In this document: piece after piece, positions 35,409-46,339 of the stretch | Layout: each line of letters begins with the position of its first letter | How positions within the stretch are numbered: position 1 is the first letter of the stretch | Assembly: GCA_037179515.1 (NCBI GenBank) | Contig: JAXCGZ010015124.1 | Coordinates: 20,001 to 84,000 of the forward strand | Source of the DNA: Halocaridina rubra | Lineage: Eukaryota > Arthropoda > Malacostraca > Decapoda > Atyidae | Reading direction: 5' to 3' | DNA: 64,000 bases | The notes under the pieces: model-generated | Told to the model about the DNA's origin: nothing | The model's database searches: none | What the model saw: the letters and a program-made list of their open reading frames with translations, nothing else | Position numbers and translations under genes: made by a program

Positions 35409-35563
35409 GACAATGATATAAACTCAGGGAAGAATCAATTACCGTCCATCAGTGAAGATGATGAAGAACGTGGTAGTGAAGAGGATGACAAGTCTCCTGT
35501 CTCGACATCTCCCAGATCACCTCTCCATGCTCGCAATAACACCACAAGGTTCAACTTTGCCCG
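35409..35563 (+). CDS. Elk: Elk-type potassium channel, acidic linker exon
   Basis: The acceptor is GCCAGCAG and the donor is GCCCG|GTCAGT; 51 codons plus two bases. It reads DNDINSGKNQLPSISEDDEE, then ERGSEEDDKSPVSTSPRSP and RFNFAR. LPSISEDEEE after the CNBHD is typical of vertebrate and insect Elk channels, and the two left-over bases CG join A of the next exon to give Arg. The CAGCAG acceptor allows an optional Gln at the exon start. Frame and splice signals are intact. If the intron were retained, the frame would run into a stop about 40 bp after the donor. Confidence 0.88.
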
Positions 35564-37240
35564 GTCAGTCAATGTTGTCCTGCTTGCTTATGCCGTGCTG
35601 TCGTAGTGGTCATCCAGATTTGGTGCCGTAGATGGATTCTCTTATATAAAATAAATGTCCAAAAAGTTTAAAATCTTGCTGGAAATTTTTACATCCCAGT
35701 AGAAAAAATTTTCTCACTTCTGTTACTTGATTGCCATTTGAAAGTAATAACTAACACATTTCAATATCATACTTACAGGTTATCAATAGGTCTCTTGTAA
35801 GGATTTATTGCTAATTTTAGGACCTAAAAATATGTACATGCCTTGTAACTTAACCTGCTAAATATGTTGTTCATGATGGATTAAAAAAAAATCAATAGGA
35901 GTTAAAGCTCCTCTCCCGGCCTATTAGAAAGTTTTTCCAATAATCAGTAGGTTTTAAAAACACTTATGTAACATAAAGCTTGGGATGAAACCCATATTGT
36001 AAAGCCATGAAGTAAAAATATGTCTTACTTCTAAAAACAAATGTGGAATGAAGTGGTGTGGCATGTAGTTGTCTTTAACTCTGCTTAATTTAGTCTCAAT
36101 ATTATATATTCATATTTAGAACTAGTACACATAAAAAAAATGCAAAGGACACACTTAAAAGAACTGACAGGTGATATAATATTAACAGCAGTCTTATAGA
36201 TTTTTTTCATATATTTTACTAAACTTCCATATAATGTTTAGACATATTTATTACACGCATATCACGGTATACTTTGATAGCAGTTAGAAATCTTTATTGC
36301 AGATATAATAACGATAACCTTGATTGACAGAGAATATGCACCTTTTACATGGCAATGAAATGACAGCAGTGGTCATTATTTGGTAGTGCCTTTTTCTTGC
36401 GTAATTAACTTTTTATACTACAAAATTCCTTTATCAAGCTCTTCTAAAAGGATTGTGGTAGTATATAATTTAAGGCTGAGTAAAATGCTTGTAAATCTTT
36501 TATTGTGCATCGCCTTCTTGCTTGAATAGTTTTGATTATTTAGTGCTTGGTTTATCCTTGGAGGTAGAGGCGTAAGAATTATCCTTATATTCCTTGCATG
36601 CAATAGCAGCCAACTAAAAGGGATATGTAAGTGAAGTATGGCAATCCCATCCTCCCCTATGTTATTTCCTTGCCCCAGAATGCCTGATATAAAAGGTGTG
36701 AATATGCATGGTATGTATAATCTCATACTTACAACTGGGTTCCATTCCTACAAATTGGTCATAAATCAGATCAATTGTAAGTTGGATCATTACATTACTA
36801 GGGAAAAGGTAGACAGGGATCACAGAGTAGGAAATACGAACAGTATATCTTCTTTGTCATATTGTTGGGTCTATATTTAACTTTTATAGCACACATTAAT
36901 TCATTTCTTATTATTATTACTTATTTATAAATATTTTTACTGAGAAATAATGCTACATAGTAATAAAAGATGTAAAATATAATATGTTACACTCAGTACC
37001 TTACTCCTGGCCTTCATTCCTGAGTTCTCTCTTTTATTTTTATTTTGCTGTCTTCTCCTTTCTCGGTAGGACTTGATTTATTGTTTAAACATGACTAGTA
37101 AATTATTAAACAAAATTTCAATAATTTTCATAGTTTTATCTTTATATGTAGTTTACTCAAATAAGTTTTTGTTCGCTGTGAGACATCGAGTGACATAAGC
37201 AGTTAAATGAATGCTAGTGTATAGTGAAAACACTATCTTA
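35564..37240 (+). other. Elk intron (part of 35564-56174), no gene recognised
   Basis: First part of the 20.6-kb intron; AT-rich with no recognised coding or mobile sequence. Reading frames at 36418-36880 lack motifs. Confidence 0.6.
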
Positions 37241-37244
37241 TGTC

Positions 37245-37372
37245 TAACAGTATTGGAGCTGGGGGATTAAGGTTGGATGCCCTTTCTAACACCCCATGGT
37301 GGTTTCGAACCAATGTTAGTCAGTCCCGAATTGTGTACTCTACCACTAAGCAAAAACGGCCCTGAAATGTAT
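37245..37372 (-). mobile_element. tRNA-derived SINE, minus strand
   Basis: The reverse complement has TTGCTTAGTGGTAGAGTACA (A box region) and GGTTCGAAACC (B box), followed by GGGCATCCAACCTTAATCCC. A related copy lies at 55335-55447 in the same orientation. It ends next to the (AT)n run at 37391. Confidence 0.7.
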
Positions 37373-37382
37373 ATTTTAATAA

Positions 37383-37497
<115 letters not shown>

Positions 37498-37697
37498 GCT
37501 CAGCTCGTCTGAACTAGGGAATGAAATGACCCTAAGATGTAAATGATCAGCTAGGGATATTATACAAGAAAACCTTATAAGGTTACAATATCTTACGCTG
37601 TACAGTTTGCATGCTTCACATCTTGGCTATTTTGGTAACATGATCAGAGGATATAGTTGCAGTAAACTGAGGTGCTTATCTTTTCACACCTACATTC

Positions 37698-37866
37698 AGG
37701 GCATTTTTAATTGTTTGTTTCTATGTCTTTCAGGGCATTATTAATTGTTTGTTTCTTTGTCTTTCAGGGCATTCTTAATTGTTTGTTTCTTTGTCTTTCA
37801 GAGCATTCTTAATTGTTTATTTCTTTGTCTTTCATGGCACTCTTAATTGTTTGTTTCTTTGTCTTA
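37698..37866. repeat. Tandem repeat, 34 bp x about 5, acceptor-like units
   Basis: Each 34-bp unit contains AATTGTTTGTTTCTTTGTCT followed by TTCAGGGCATT (one unit has TTCAT). The pyrimidine tract plus CAG looks like a 3' splice site repeated in tandem. Confidence 0.9.
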
Positions 37867-38002
37867 ACTTCCCTGCATTTGAACAAATATTACCTTGTAC
37901 CATTCATTCAACATACCACTCTTTCTTCTTTTAAAGCAATAAGCTCTTCCTTCGCAAGCTCATTCACTATCTCACTCCCTCCCCCCACACACACACACAC
38001 AC

Positions 38003-38612
38003 TGCATGAGTGGTCAGAAAAGTGGCTAATGAAATTCAATACTTCAAAATGTAAGGTAATGAGAATGGGTACAAGTGCAAGATGGCCCAAGCTTGACTAC
38101 TCGGTGGCTGGAGTACAACTTCAAGAGACAGAAAATGAAAGAGATCTAGGAGTAAACATACTGGCAGATTTGTCTCCAGAAATACATATAAATGGCATAG
38201 TAAGGGCAGCATATGCATTCTTATCAAACGTAAGGGTAGCCTTCAGGCACATGGACAAGGAAATGTTCAGAAATATTTATGTAACCTATATGAGGCCAAA
38301 ACTCGAATATGCAGCCCCCTTTTGGAATCCACACTTGAAAGAGCACATAGCTAAGCTTGAATAACTTCAAAGACATGCCACGAAACTGGTGCCAGAAATA
38401 CGCAATCTCAGTTATGATGAGAGGCTGAGGGAATTAGACTTACCATCACTCAAAGCTAGAAGATTGAGGGGGGATATGGTGACAGTCTTTAAATTCCTTC
38501 ATGGTTATGATAGAGTGGATAGGGATTGATATTTTGATATGGCAGGCTCTAGAACTAGAGGTCATAGTTTGAAGCTTCATAAGAAAACTTCTTTGCAGGA
38601 TGTAAGGAAATA
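38003..38612 (+). mobile_element. CR1-like LINE fragment A (ORF2 C-terminal part)
   Basis: It begins at CTGCATGAGTGGTCAGAAAA after a (CA)n run and corresponds to copy B from about 41490. One frame reads FNTSKCKVMRMGTSARWPKL, ERDLGVNILADLSPEIHING and AFRHMDKEMFRNIYVTYMRP. A stop occurs at 38361 (AATAAC context in place of AAAAAG) and another at 38527 (GATTGATA for GATAGATA). It breaks off at GTAAGGAAATAC, where copies B and C continue with TTTTTCAG, and is fused directly to the ORF1 part of copy B. The RT palm is absent. Confidence 0.88.
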
Positions 38613-41600
38613 CAGCTGAATGACAACCTAAATGAATTAGATGTTAGTTCACTGCTCTCTTCTGAGAGACACGAGATTGCAGCTTGGAAAGTCCAGATTA
38701 AGGAAATCATTGAACAGTTTAGAAAAGAGTTTCAGGAGCTGAAAATGGAACATGATGCCATGAAAACTTCCTTTGCTGATGCACTAAAGGGGAATGTGGC
38801 AGTAAAAGAGGCTGTAAAGGTGGTGGCACTGGAAAACATACAAACAGCTGACTATAAAGAGACAGTAATCGAAAAAATGAAAAACATTGTGATGCAAAAA
38901 GGCAAATCCACTGATTAAACAGGCACTTGATAAAGGGAAGACAGTGGTAACTCAGGCATAAGCGAATCCCAGGAGCCAACATGACAGGGGAGACTTGAAA
39001 AAAATAAAGCTAGGGTTGTAGACCTGACAAGAAAGCTTGGAGTAGTTTGTGGTCCTGAGGATACTGTAAACATTCACCAACTAGGCAAATATTCGAGGGA
39101 AGGAAAGCAGAGACCAACAAAAGTACCCTTTGAGAGAGGGGAAACATGTAGAGAAATATTGATGAGAAAAAAAAGTGTAAAAGACCTTCAAGAATTCAAA
39201 GAAGTATTCATTAGATGATGCAGAACACAGGAAGAGATGGGAAAGATCAAAAACTTGTTGCAAGAGGCAAAAAGGTTAAATGAGGAAAGAAATGAAGAAG
39301 AGAAGAAAAATTTTCATTTCAGAGTTCTTCCAGACAAAGGGGAGATAAAGAAGATAATGACAGAAGATAAGGGGATGGGGCCTCATTCAGACTGTTATAC
39401 ACAAATGCTGATGGATTAGCTGGTAAGGCAGTAGAATTAAAAGATAGGATTCACAACAGTAGGGCAGATATAGTAGCAATTACAGAGACTATGTTGAGTG
39501 AGGACATAAACAGTGTCACAGTTTTTCCTAAGGGCTTCAAAATACTAAGGGTTGAAAGATCTGATAGGACTGGTGGAGGGATAGCACTGCTCATAGGTGA
39601 AAAGATTCAAGTTGAATAAATAAACTTTGCTATGGAAAGTGAGCTCAAGGAATTTCTTGTTGATCGCATAAATACTGGGTTAGAGAGCATTATAATAACT
39701 GTTGTATATAACCCACCAAGTAACCAAAATAGGCTTGAAGTTTATGAGGAAAGTCATATAGGTACTATTGAAGTCATAAACTCAGTTGTTAACATGGCAT
39801 GGGAGAGAAAATGTTGGATTTTGATTATGGGAGATTTTAATCATAAAGAGATAGATTGGATAAATCTTGACCCACATAGTAGTGAGGACTCATTCGGGGC
39901 AAGATTCCTAGATTGTGTACATGGGAATTTCCTACACCAACATGTAATGGAGCCAACGAGGGCCAGGGGTGGAGATGAGCCATCACTACTTGATCTAGTA
40001 TTCACAGATAATGTTTTGGATATTGAAAAAATTTAGTATGAACCACCAATTGAAAAGAGTGACCACTGTGTGTTGTTGATGGAGTATATCATTGAAGATA
40101 TTCTGCCTGAGAGTAGAGGCACTGAGGACATGAGGAGGAACTATCTGAAAGGAGATTACATCAAAATTAATGAGCTTTATGCAGTTATTGACTGGAGAAC
40201 CTTATTTTACAACAAAACTGTACAAGAAATGTATAACATCTTTTGTGAGAAATATGGGAAGATAGTAGATTGCTGCATACCTGTCACCAAAGTAGGTGTA
40301 ATTCATGCCAGAGAAAAATGGTTCGATAATGAGTGTAAAAGAGCTAAGGAGTGGAGAAACAAATGCTGGAAAAGGTATAGGAGGAGAAAAAACATAAATG
40401 CCTGGCAAACCTACAAAAGAGCAAGAAATGACTACCTAAGTAAAACAAGAGAGACTATGAGAGGGACATCACCAGGAAGGCTAAAGAAAATCCCAAGCTT
40501 TTCCACGGCTTTATCAGAGGAAAACTGAAGGTAAAAGAACAGGTTTTAAGGCTTAAGAGAGCGGATTGAAGCATCACTGAGACGGATGAAGAGATCTGCA
40601 AAGAATTGAACAAGGAGTTTCAGTCAGTATTTACAGTAGAAAATACCCCACCCCTCAGATTGCAGAGATAGAAGCTCAAGGGCCAGTATTAGAGAACATC
40701 AACCTTACAGCCACAGAGGTATACAAAGCGCTGATGGAGTTAGATGTTCATAAACCTACAGGTCCTGATGATATATCCCCTCATGTACTTAAAATATTCA
40801 CAAACTCAATATCAGTGGCACTAAGTATCATATTTAAAACGTCACTGGAGTCAGGGGAGATTCCAAGATGCTGGAAACAAGCTAACGTGATACCTATCTT
40901 CAAAAAGGGAAGAAGGGATACGGCTCAAAACTATAGACCAGTTTCCCTGACCAGCATAGTTTGCAAAGTTATGGAGAAACTACTGAGGAAACATATCTCT
41001 CTTCACTTGGAATCCTTCAAATATTTGTCAGTGAGGCAACATGGCTTCAGAGAAGGTAGATCAACAGTAACAAACTTATTAGAATTTTATGATGAGGTAA
41101 GCCGAATCTTACAGAAAAGAGAGGGCTGGGCAGATTGCATATTCCTAGACTTCCAGAAAGCGTTTTACACTGTTCCACGTGGGAGACTTAATAGGAAGCT
41201 GCAAGCAATGGCTAGAATAGGTGGAAATGTCTTGGAATGGATAAAAACTTTCTTAGAAGGAAGGGAACAGAGGGTTAGAGTAAGACACTCAGTGACTGAA
41301 TGGAGAAGAGTTAGTAGTGGAGTTCCACAGGGTTCAGTTTTAGGGCCACTTTTGTTCCTTGTATATGTAAATGACCTACCAGAGTCTGTAAATTCATTCA
41401 TGAATATGTTTGCAGATGATGCAAAGATTGTGAAGAAAGTAAAAAACGAAAACAATGGTAGAGAACTTCAGGAGGATCTAAATAATCTGCATGAGTGGTC
41501 AGAAAAGTGGCTAATGAAATTCAATACTTCAAAATGTAAGGTAATGAGAATGGGTACAAGTGCGAAGGCCCAAGCTTGACTACTTGGTGGCTGGAGTACA

Positions 41601-42265
41601 ACTTCAAGAGACTGAAAATGAGAGAGATCTAGGAGTAAACATACTGGCAGATTTGTCTCCAGAAATACATATAAATGGCATAGTAAGGGCAGCATATGCA
41701 TTCTTATCAAATGTAAGGGTAGCCTTCAGGCACATGGACAAGGAAATGTTCAGAAATATTTATGTAACCTATGTGAGGCCAAAACTCGAATATGCAGCCC
41801 CCTTTTGGAATCCGCACTTGAAAAAGCACATAGCTAAGCTTGAAAAAGTTCAAAGACATGCCACGAAACTGGTGCCAGAAATACGCAGTCTCAGTTATGA
41901 TGAGAGGCTGAGGGAATTAGACTTACCATCACTCAAAGCTAGAAGAGTGAGGGGGGATATGGTGACAGTCTTTAAATTCCTTCATGGTTATGATAGAGTG
42001 GATAGGGATAGATATTTTGATATGGCTGGCTCTAGAACTAAAGGTCATAGTTTGAAGCTTCGTAAGAAAACTTCTTTGCAGGATGTAAGGAAATACTTTT
42101 TCAGTGTAAGAGTAGTTGATAATTGGAATTCGCTAAGCGAGGAGGTAGTTAATGCTATCGCAATCCATAGTTTTAAGGACAGGTATGATAAGTATCACTA
42201 AGTATAAAATGGAACCGATCAGGAGACGGGAAGATACGAGCTTTGGGCTCTTTCCCGTAAACACA
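38613..42265 (+). mobile_element. CR1-like LINE copy B (ORF1 part, ORF2 and 3' tail)
   Basis: ORF1 remnants run at 38613-39410: a coiled-coil-like stretch (LLSSERHEIAAWKVQIKEII, FRKEFQELKMEHDAMK), then VVDLTRKLGVVCGPEDTVNI and RPTKVPFERGETCREILM, the RNA-binding ORF1 layout of CR1/Jockey elements. ORF2 starts near 39398. Its endonuclease has ITETMLSED (near 39480), IMGDFNHKEIDW (39820) and KSDHCVLL (40056), and its RT has SGVPQGSVLGPLLFLVYVND and FADDAK (41410). The C-terminus ends SFKDRYDKYH at 42201. Defects: TAG at 40034, a frameshift near 40450, a stop at 40567, and a 2-base deletion near 41563. The tail reaches ACACAGTTAGGTAA, where copy C begins. Confidence 0.9.
39398..42201 (+). pseudogene. 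ORF2 of LINE copy B: endonuclease-reverse transcriptase
   Basis: Order: apurinic-like endonuclease (about 39400-40090) with its Glu, Asp-Asn and Ser-Asp-His motifs, a linker rich in Arg/Lys (WFDNECKRAKEWRNKCWKRY near 40320), the RT from about 40734 (LDVHKPTGPDDISPHVLK) to 41579 as a 281-codon open piece, and the C-terminal domain in another frame from 41560. The palm retains FADDAK. Compared with copy C, HKPTG replaces HKATG. The enzyme would nick target DNA and reverse transcribe its own RNA in family members; this copy cannot make a full protein. Confidence 0.85.
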
Positions 42266-45200
42266 GTTAGGTAAATATTCGAGGGTAGGAAAGCCGAGAC
42301 CAACAAAAGTAACCTTTGAGAGAGGGGAAACATGTAGGGAAATATTGTTGAGAAAAAAAAGTCTAAAAGACCTTCAAGAATTCAAAGAAGTGTTCATTAG
42401 ACGATACAGAACACAGGAAGAGATGGGAAAGATCAAAAACTTGTTGCAAGAGGCAAGAAGGTTAAATGATGAAAGAAATGAAGAAGAGAAGAAAAATTTT
42501 CATTAAAGAGTTCTTCCAGACAAAGGGGAGATAAAGAAGATAATGACAGAAGATCATGGGATGGGGCCTCATTAAGATTGTTATACACAAATGCTGATGG
42601 ATTAGCTGGTAAGGCAGTAGAATTAAAAGATAGGATTCACAACAGTAAGGCAGATATAGTAGCAATTACAGAGACTAAGTTGAGTGAGGACATAAACAGT
42701 GTCACAGTTTTCCCTAAGGGCTTCAGAATACTAAGGGTTGAAAGATCTGAGAGGACTGGTGGAGGGATAGCACTGCTCATAAGTGAAAGGATTCAAGTTG
42801 AAGAAATAAACTTGGCTATAGAAAGTGAGTTCAAGGAATTTCTTGTTGCTCGCATAAATCGTGGGTCAGAGAGCATTATAATAACTGTTGTATACAACCC
42901 ACCAAGGAACCAAAATAGGCTTGAAGTTTATGAGGAAAGTCATATAGGTACTATTGAAGTCATAAACTCAGTTGTTAACATGGCATGGGAAAAAAAATGT
43001 AGGATTTTGATTATGGGAGACTTTAATCATAAAGAGATAGATTGGATAAATCTTGACCCACACAGTGGTGAGGACTCATTCGGGGCAAGATTCCTAGATT
43101 GCCTACAAGGGAATTTCTTACACCAACATGTAATGGAACCAACAAGGGCCAGGGGTGGGGATGAGCCATCACTACTTGATCTAGTGTTCACAGATAATGT
43201 GTTGGATATTGAAAAAATTTAGTATGAACCACCAATTGGAAAGAGTGACCACTGTGTGTTGTTGATGGAGTATATCATTGAAGATATTCTTCCTGAGAGT
43301 AGAGGCACTGAGGACATGAGGAGGAACTATCCGAAAGGAGATTACATCAATATGAATGAGCTTTTTGCAGTTATTGACTGGAGAACCTTATTTTACAACA
43401 AATCTGTACAAGAAATGTATGACATCTTTTGTGAGAAATATGGGAAGATAGTAGATTGCTGCATACCTGTCACCAAAGTAGGTGTAATTCATGCCAGAGA
43501 GAAATGGTTCGATAATGGGTGTAAAAGAGCTAAGGAGTGGAGAGACAAATGCTGGAAAAGGTATAGGAGGAGAAAAAACATAAATGCCTGGCAAACCTAC
43601 AAAAGAGCAAGAAATGACTACCTAAGTAAAAGGAGAGAGGCAGAGAGAGACTATGAGAGGGACATCACCAGGAAGGCTAAAGAAAATCCCAAGCTTTTCC
43701 ACAGCTTTATCAGAGGAAAACTGAAGGTAAAAGAACAAGTTTTAAGGCTAAAGCGAGCGGATGGAAGCATCACTGAGACGGATGAAGAGATCTGCAAAGA
43801 ATTGAACAAGGAGTTTCAGTCAGTATTTACAGTAGAAAATACCCCACCCCCTCAGATTGCAGTGATAGAAGCTCAAGGGCCGGTATTAGAGAACATCAAC
43901 CTTACAGCCACAGAGGTATGCAAAGCGCTGATGGATTTAGATGTTCATAAAGCTACAGGTCCTGATGACATATCCCCTCATGTGCTTAAAAAATGCGCAA
44001 ACACAATATCAGTGGCACTAAGTATCATATTTAAGGAGTCACTGGAGTCGGGGGAGATTCCAAGATGCTGGAAACAAGCAAATGTGATACCTATCTTCAA
44101 AAAGGGAAGGAGGGATACGGCTCTGAACTATAGACCAGTTTCCTTAACCAGCATAGTTTGCAAAGTTATGGAGAAACTACTAAGGAAACATATCTCTCTT
44201 CACTTGGAATCCTTCAACTTTTTGTCAGTGAGGCAACATGGCTTCAGAGAAGGTAGATCAACAGTAACAAACTTATTAGAATTTTATGATGAGGTAAGCC
44301 AAATCTTACAGGAAAGAGAGGGCTGGGCAGATTGCATATTCCTAGACTTCCAGAAAGCGTTTGACACTGTTCCACATGGCAGACTTATTAGGAAGCTGCA
44401 ATCAATGGCTAGAATAGGTGGAAATGTTTTGGAATGGATAAAAACTTACTTAGAAGGAAGGGAACAGAGGGTTAGAGTAAGACACTCAGTGTCTGAGTGG
44501 AGAAGAGTTAGTAGTGGAGTTCCACAGGGTTCAGTTTTAGGGCCACTTTTGTTCCTTGTATATGTAAATGACCTACCAGAGTCTGTAAATTCATTCATGA
44601 ATATGTTTGCAGATGATGCAAAGATTGTGAAGAAAGTAAAAAACGAAAACAATGGTAGAGAACTTCAGGAGGATCTAAATAATCTGCATGAGTGGTCAGA
44701 AAAGTAGCTAATGAAATTCAGTACTTCAAAATGTAAGGTAATGAGAATGGGTACAAGTGCAAGAAGGCCCAAGCTTGACTACTCGGTGGCTGGAGTACAA
44801 CTTCAAGAGACAGAAAATGAGAGAGATCTAGGAGTAAACATATTGGCAGATTTGTCTCCAGAAATACATATAAATGGCATAGTAAGGGCAGCATATGCAT
44901 TCTTATCAAATGTAAGGGTAGCCTTCAGGCACATGGACAAGGAAATGTTCAGAAATATTTATGTAACCTATGTGAGGCCAAAACTCGAATATGCAGCCCC
45001 CTTTTGGAATCCGCACTTGAAAAAGCACATAGCTAAGCTTGAAAAAGTTCAAAGACATGCCACGAAACTGGTGCCAGAAATACGCAATCTCAGTTATGAT
45101 GAGAGGCTGAGGGAATTAGACTTACCATCACTCGAAGCTAGAAGAGTGAGGGGGGGATATGGTGACAGTCTTTAAATTCCTTCATGGTTATGATAGAGTG

Positions 45201-45493
45201 GATAGGGATCGATATTTTGATATGGCTGGCTCTAGAACTAGAGGTCATAGTTTGAAGCTTCGTAAGAAAACTTCTTTGCAGGATGTAAGGAAATACTTTT
45301 TCAGTGTAAGAGTAGTTGATAATTGGAATTCGCTAAGTGAGGAGGTAGTTAATGCTATCTCAATCCATAGTTTTAAGGACAGGTATGATAAGTATCACTA
45401 AGTATAAAATGGAACCGACCAGGAGACGGGAAGATACGAGCTTTGGATTCTCTCCCGTAAACACAATTAGGTAATCACAATTAGGTAATCACA
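42266..45493 (+). mobile_element. CR1-like LINE copy C, nearly intact ORF2
   Basis: It starts abruptly within ORF1 at TAAATATTCGAGGG, directly at the tail of copy B, and runs to a 3' terminus made of AATTAGGTAATCAC repeats (45463-45493). It is very similar to copy B across about 3.2 kb. ORF1 ends near 42560; ORF2 follows (see separate entry). The 3' UTR after the stop at 45399-45401 contains ATGGAACCGACCAGGAGACG, also present in B, D and E, so the terminal region is a good marker for the family. Confidence 0.92.
42578..45401 (+). pseudogene. ORF2 of LINE copy C, two stops and one +1 slip
   Basis: One frame runs from 42578 to 45175 except for two TAG codons: 43220-43222 in the endonuclease (at KI*YEPP) and 44705-44707 in the RT end (at SEK*LMKF, Trp in copies A and B). 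A seventh G in a G run near 45149-45155 shifts the last 80 codons to another frame (45159-45401). Domains in order: endonuclease with VAITETKLSED, IMGDFNHKEIDW, GKSDHCVLL; linker; RT with HKATGPDDISPHVLKK, RPVSLTSIVCKVMEKLL, QHGFREGRSTVTNLLEF, FLDFQKAFDTVPHGRL, SGVPQGSVLGPLLFLVYVND and catalytic FADDAK (44607); C-terminal domain with APFWNPHLKKHIAKLEKVQR and DNWNSLSEEVVNAISIHSF. All visible catalytic residues are kept, so it decayed recently. Confidence 0.88.
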
Positions 45494-46330
45494 CACAACA
45501 GGAATAAGAACAGATACTATAAGTATCTCTCGAATTTTCCATGTGTTTTAAAGTGAACCAGCATAAGCAAGGATATATTCAACGTAACTTGTGATAACAG
45601 TCTGCAGCGTTTTGTGAGTAGGAAAAAAAATCGTTTAGTATGAGATACTCGACTTAAAATTCCAAAAGAATTTCTTTGAGGAAATTTTAAGAGAGGAAAG
45701 AAGACGACAGTCAAGAAGGAAAACAGTAGAAGAGATGCCAGTATCGGCTGCCATCGAATTCCTCATGTTTTGTGTGAATCGGAGGAACTTTTATTGCCAG
45801 TGATTAACTTAATTCTATGATTCCATATCTTGTTCAAAAAAATATCCTTCCCATAATGGTTAGCTTAGTAGTCAGAATATAATATGAAGAAAGTACAAAA
45901 GAAGTTGTCAGTATATGTTGAGTTTAGGTGCCAAGTAGCTCATTGTTGTAATTTTTCTCTTTTTATTATTTTTTTCGTATAAAGCGAATTAGTTTTTTAT
46001 TGCTCACTTGTGATTAAGTTGATCCTGTGATTCCATATTTTGCTTAAGAATTGACATACCTTTTTCTTCTGAAATTATCAATTTACAAAATAAGAATAAA
46101 TAATAAAAAAAACTGTTCAAAGCATCAACTGTTTTTTCTCAGTTCATGTTTAAGCTTTTCTTCATATAAGTTATTACTATTACCAATGTCAAACTTTAAG
46201 TTAGGATGTGTGTTACCAGGAAAATAGTTATCTGAAAAAATTAACTGAATTACTATTCATAAAAAGATAAATTTGTGTAAGGTTAAATAAATTCTTTTTT
46301 GGATTGTATGAGACTCAAACACTAAGATGA
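45494..46330. other. Elk intron between LINE copies C and D, no gene recognised
   Basis: AT-rich sequence without recognised coding or mobile content. Confidence 0.55.
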
Positions 46331-46339
46331 AATCATCTC

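Noticed and set aside
43388..44652. Minus-strand frames inside the LINE copies
   Set aside because: The same antisense frames recur in copies B and C at equivalent places and lack motifs; the sense strand carries the endonuclease and RT.
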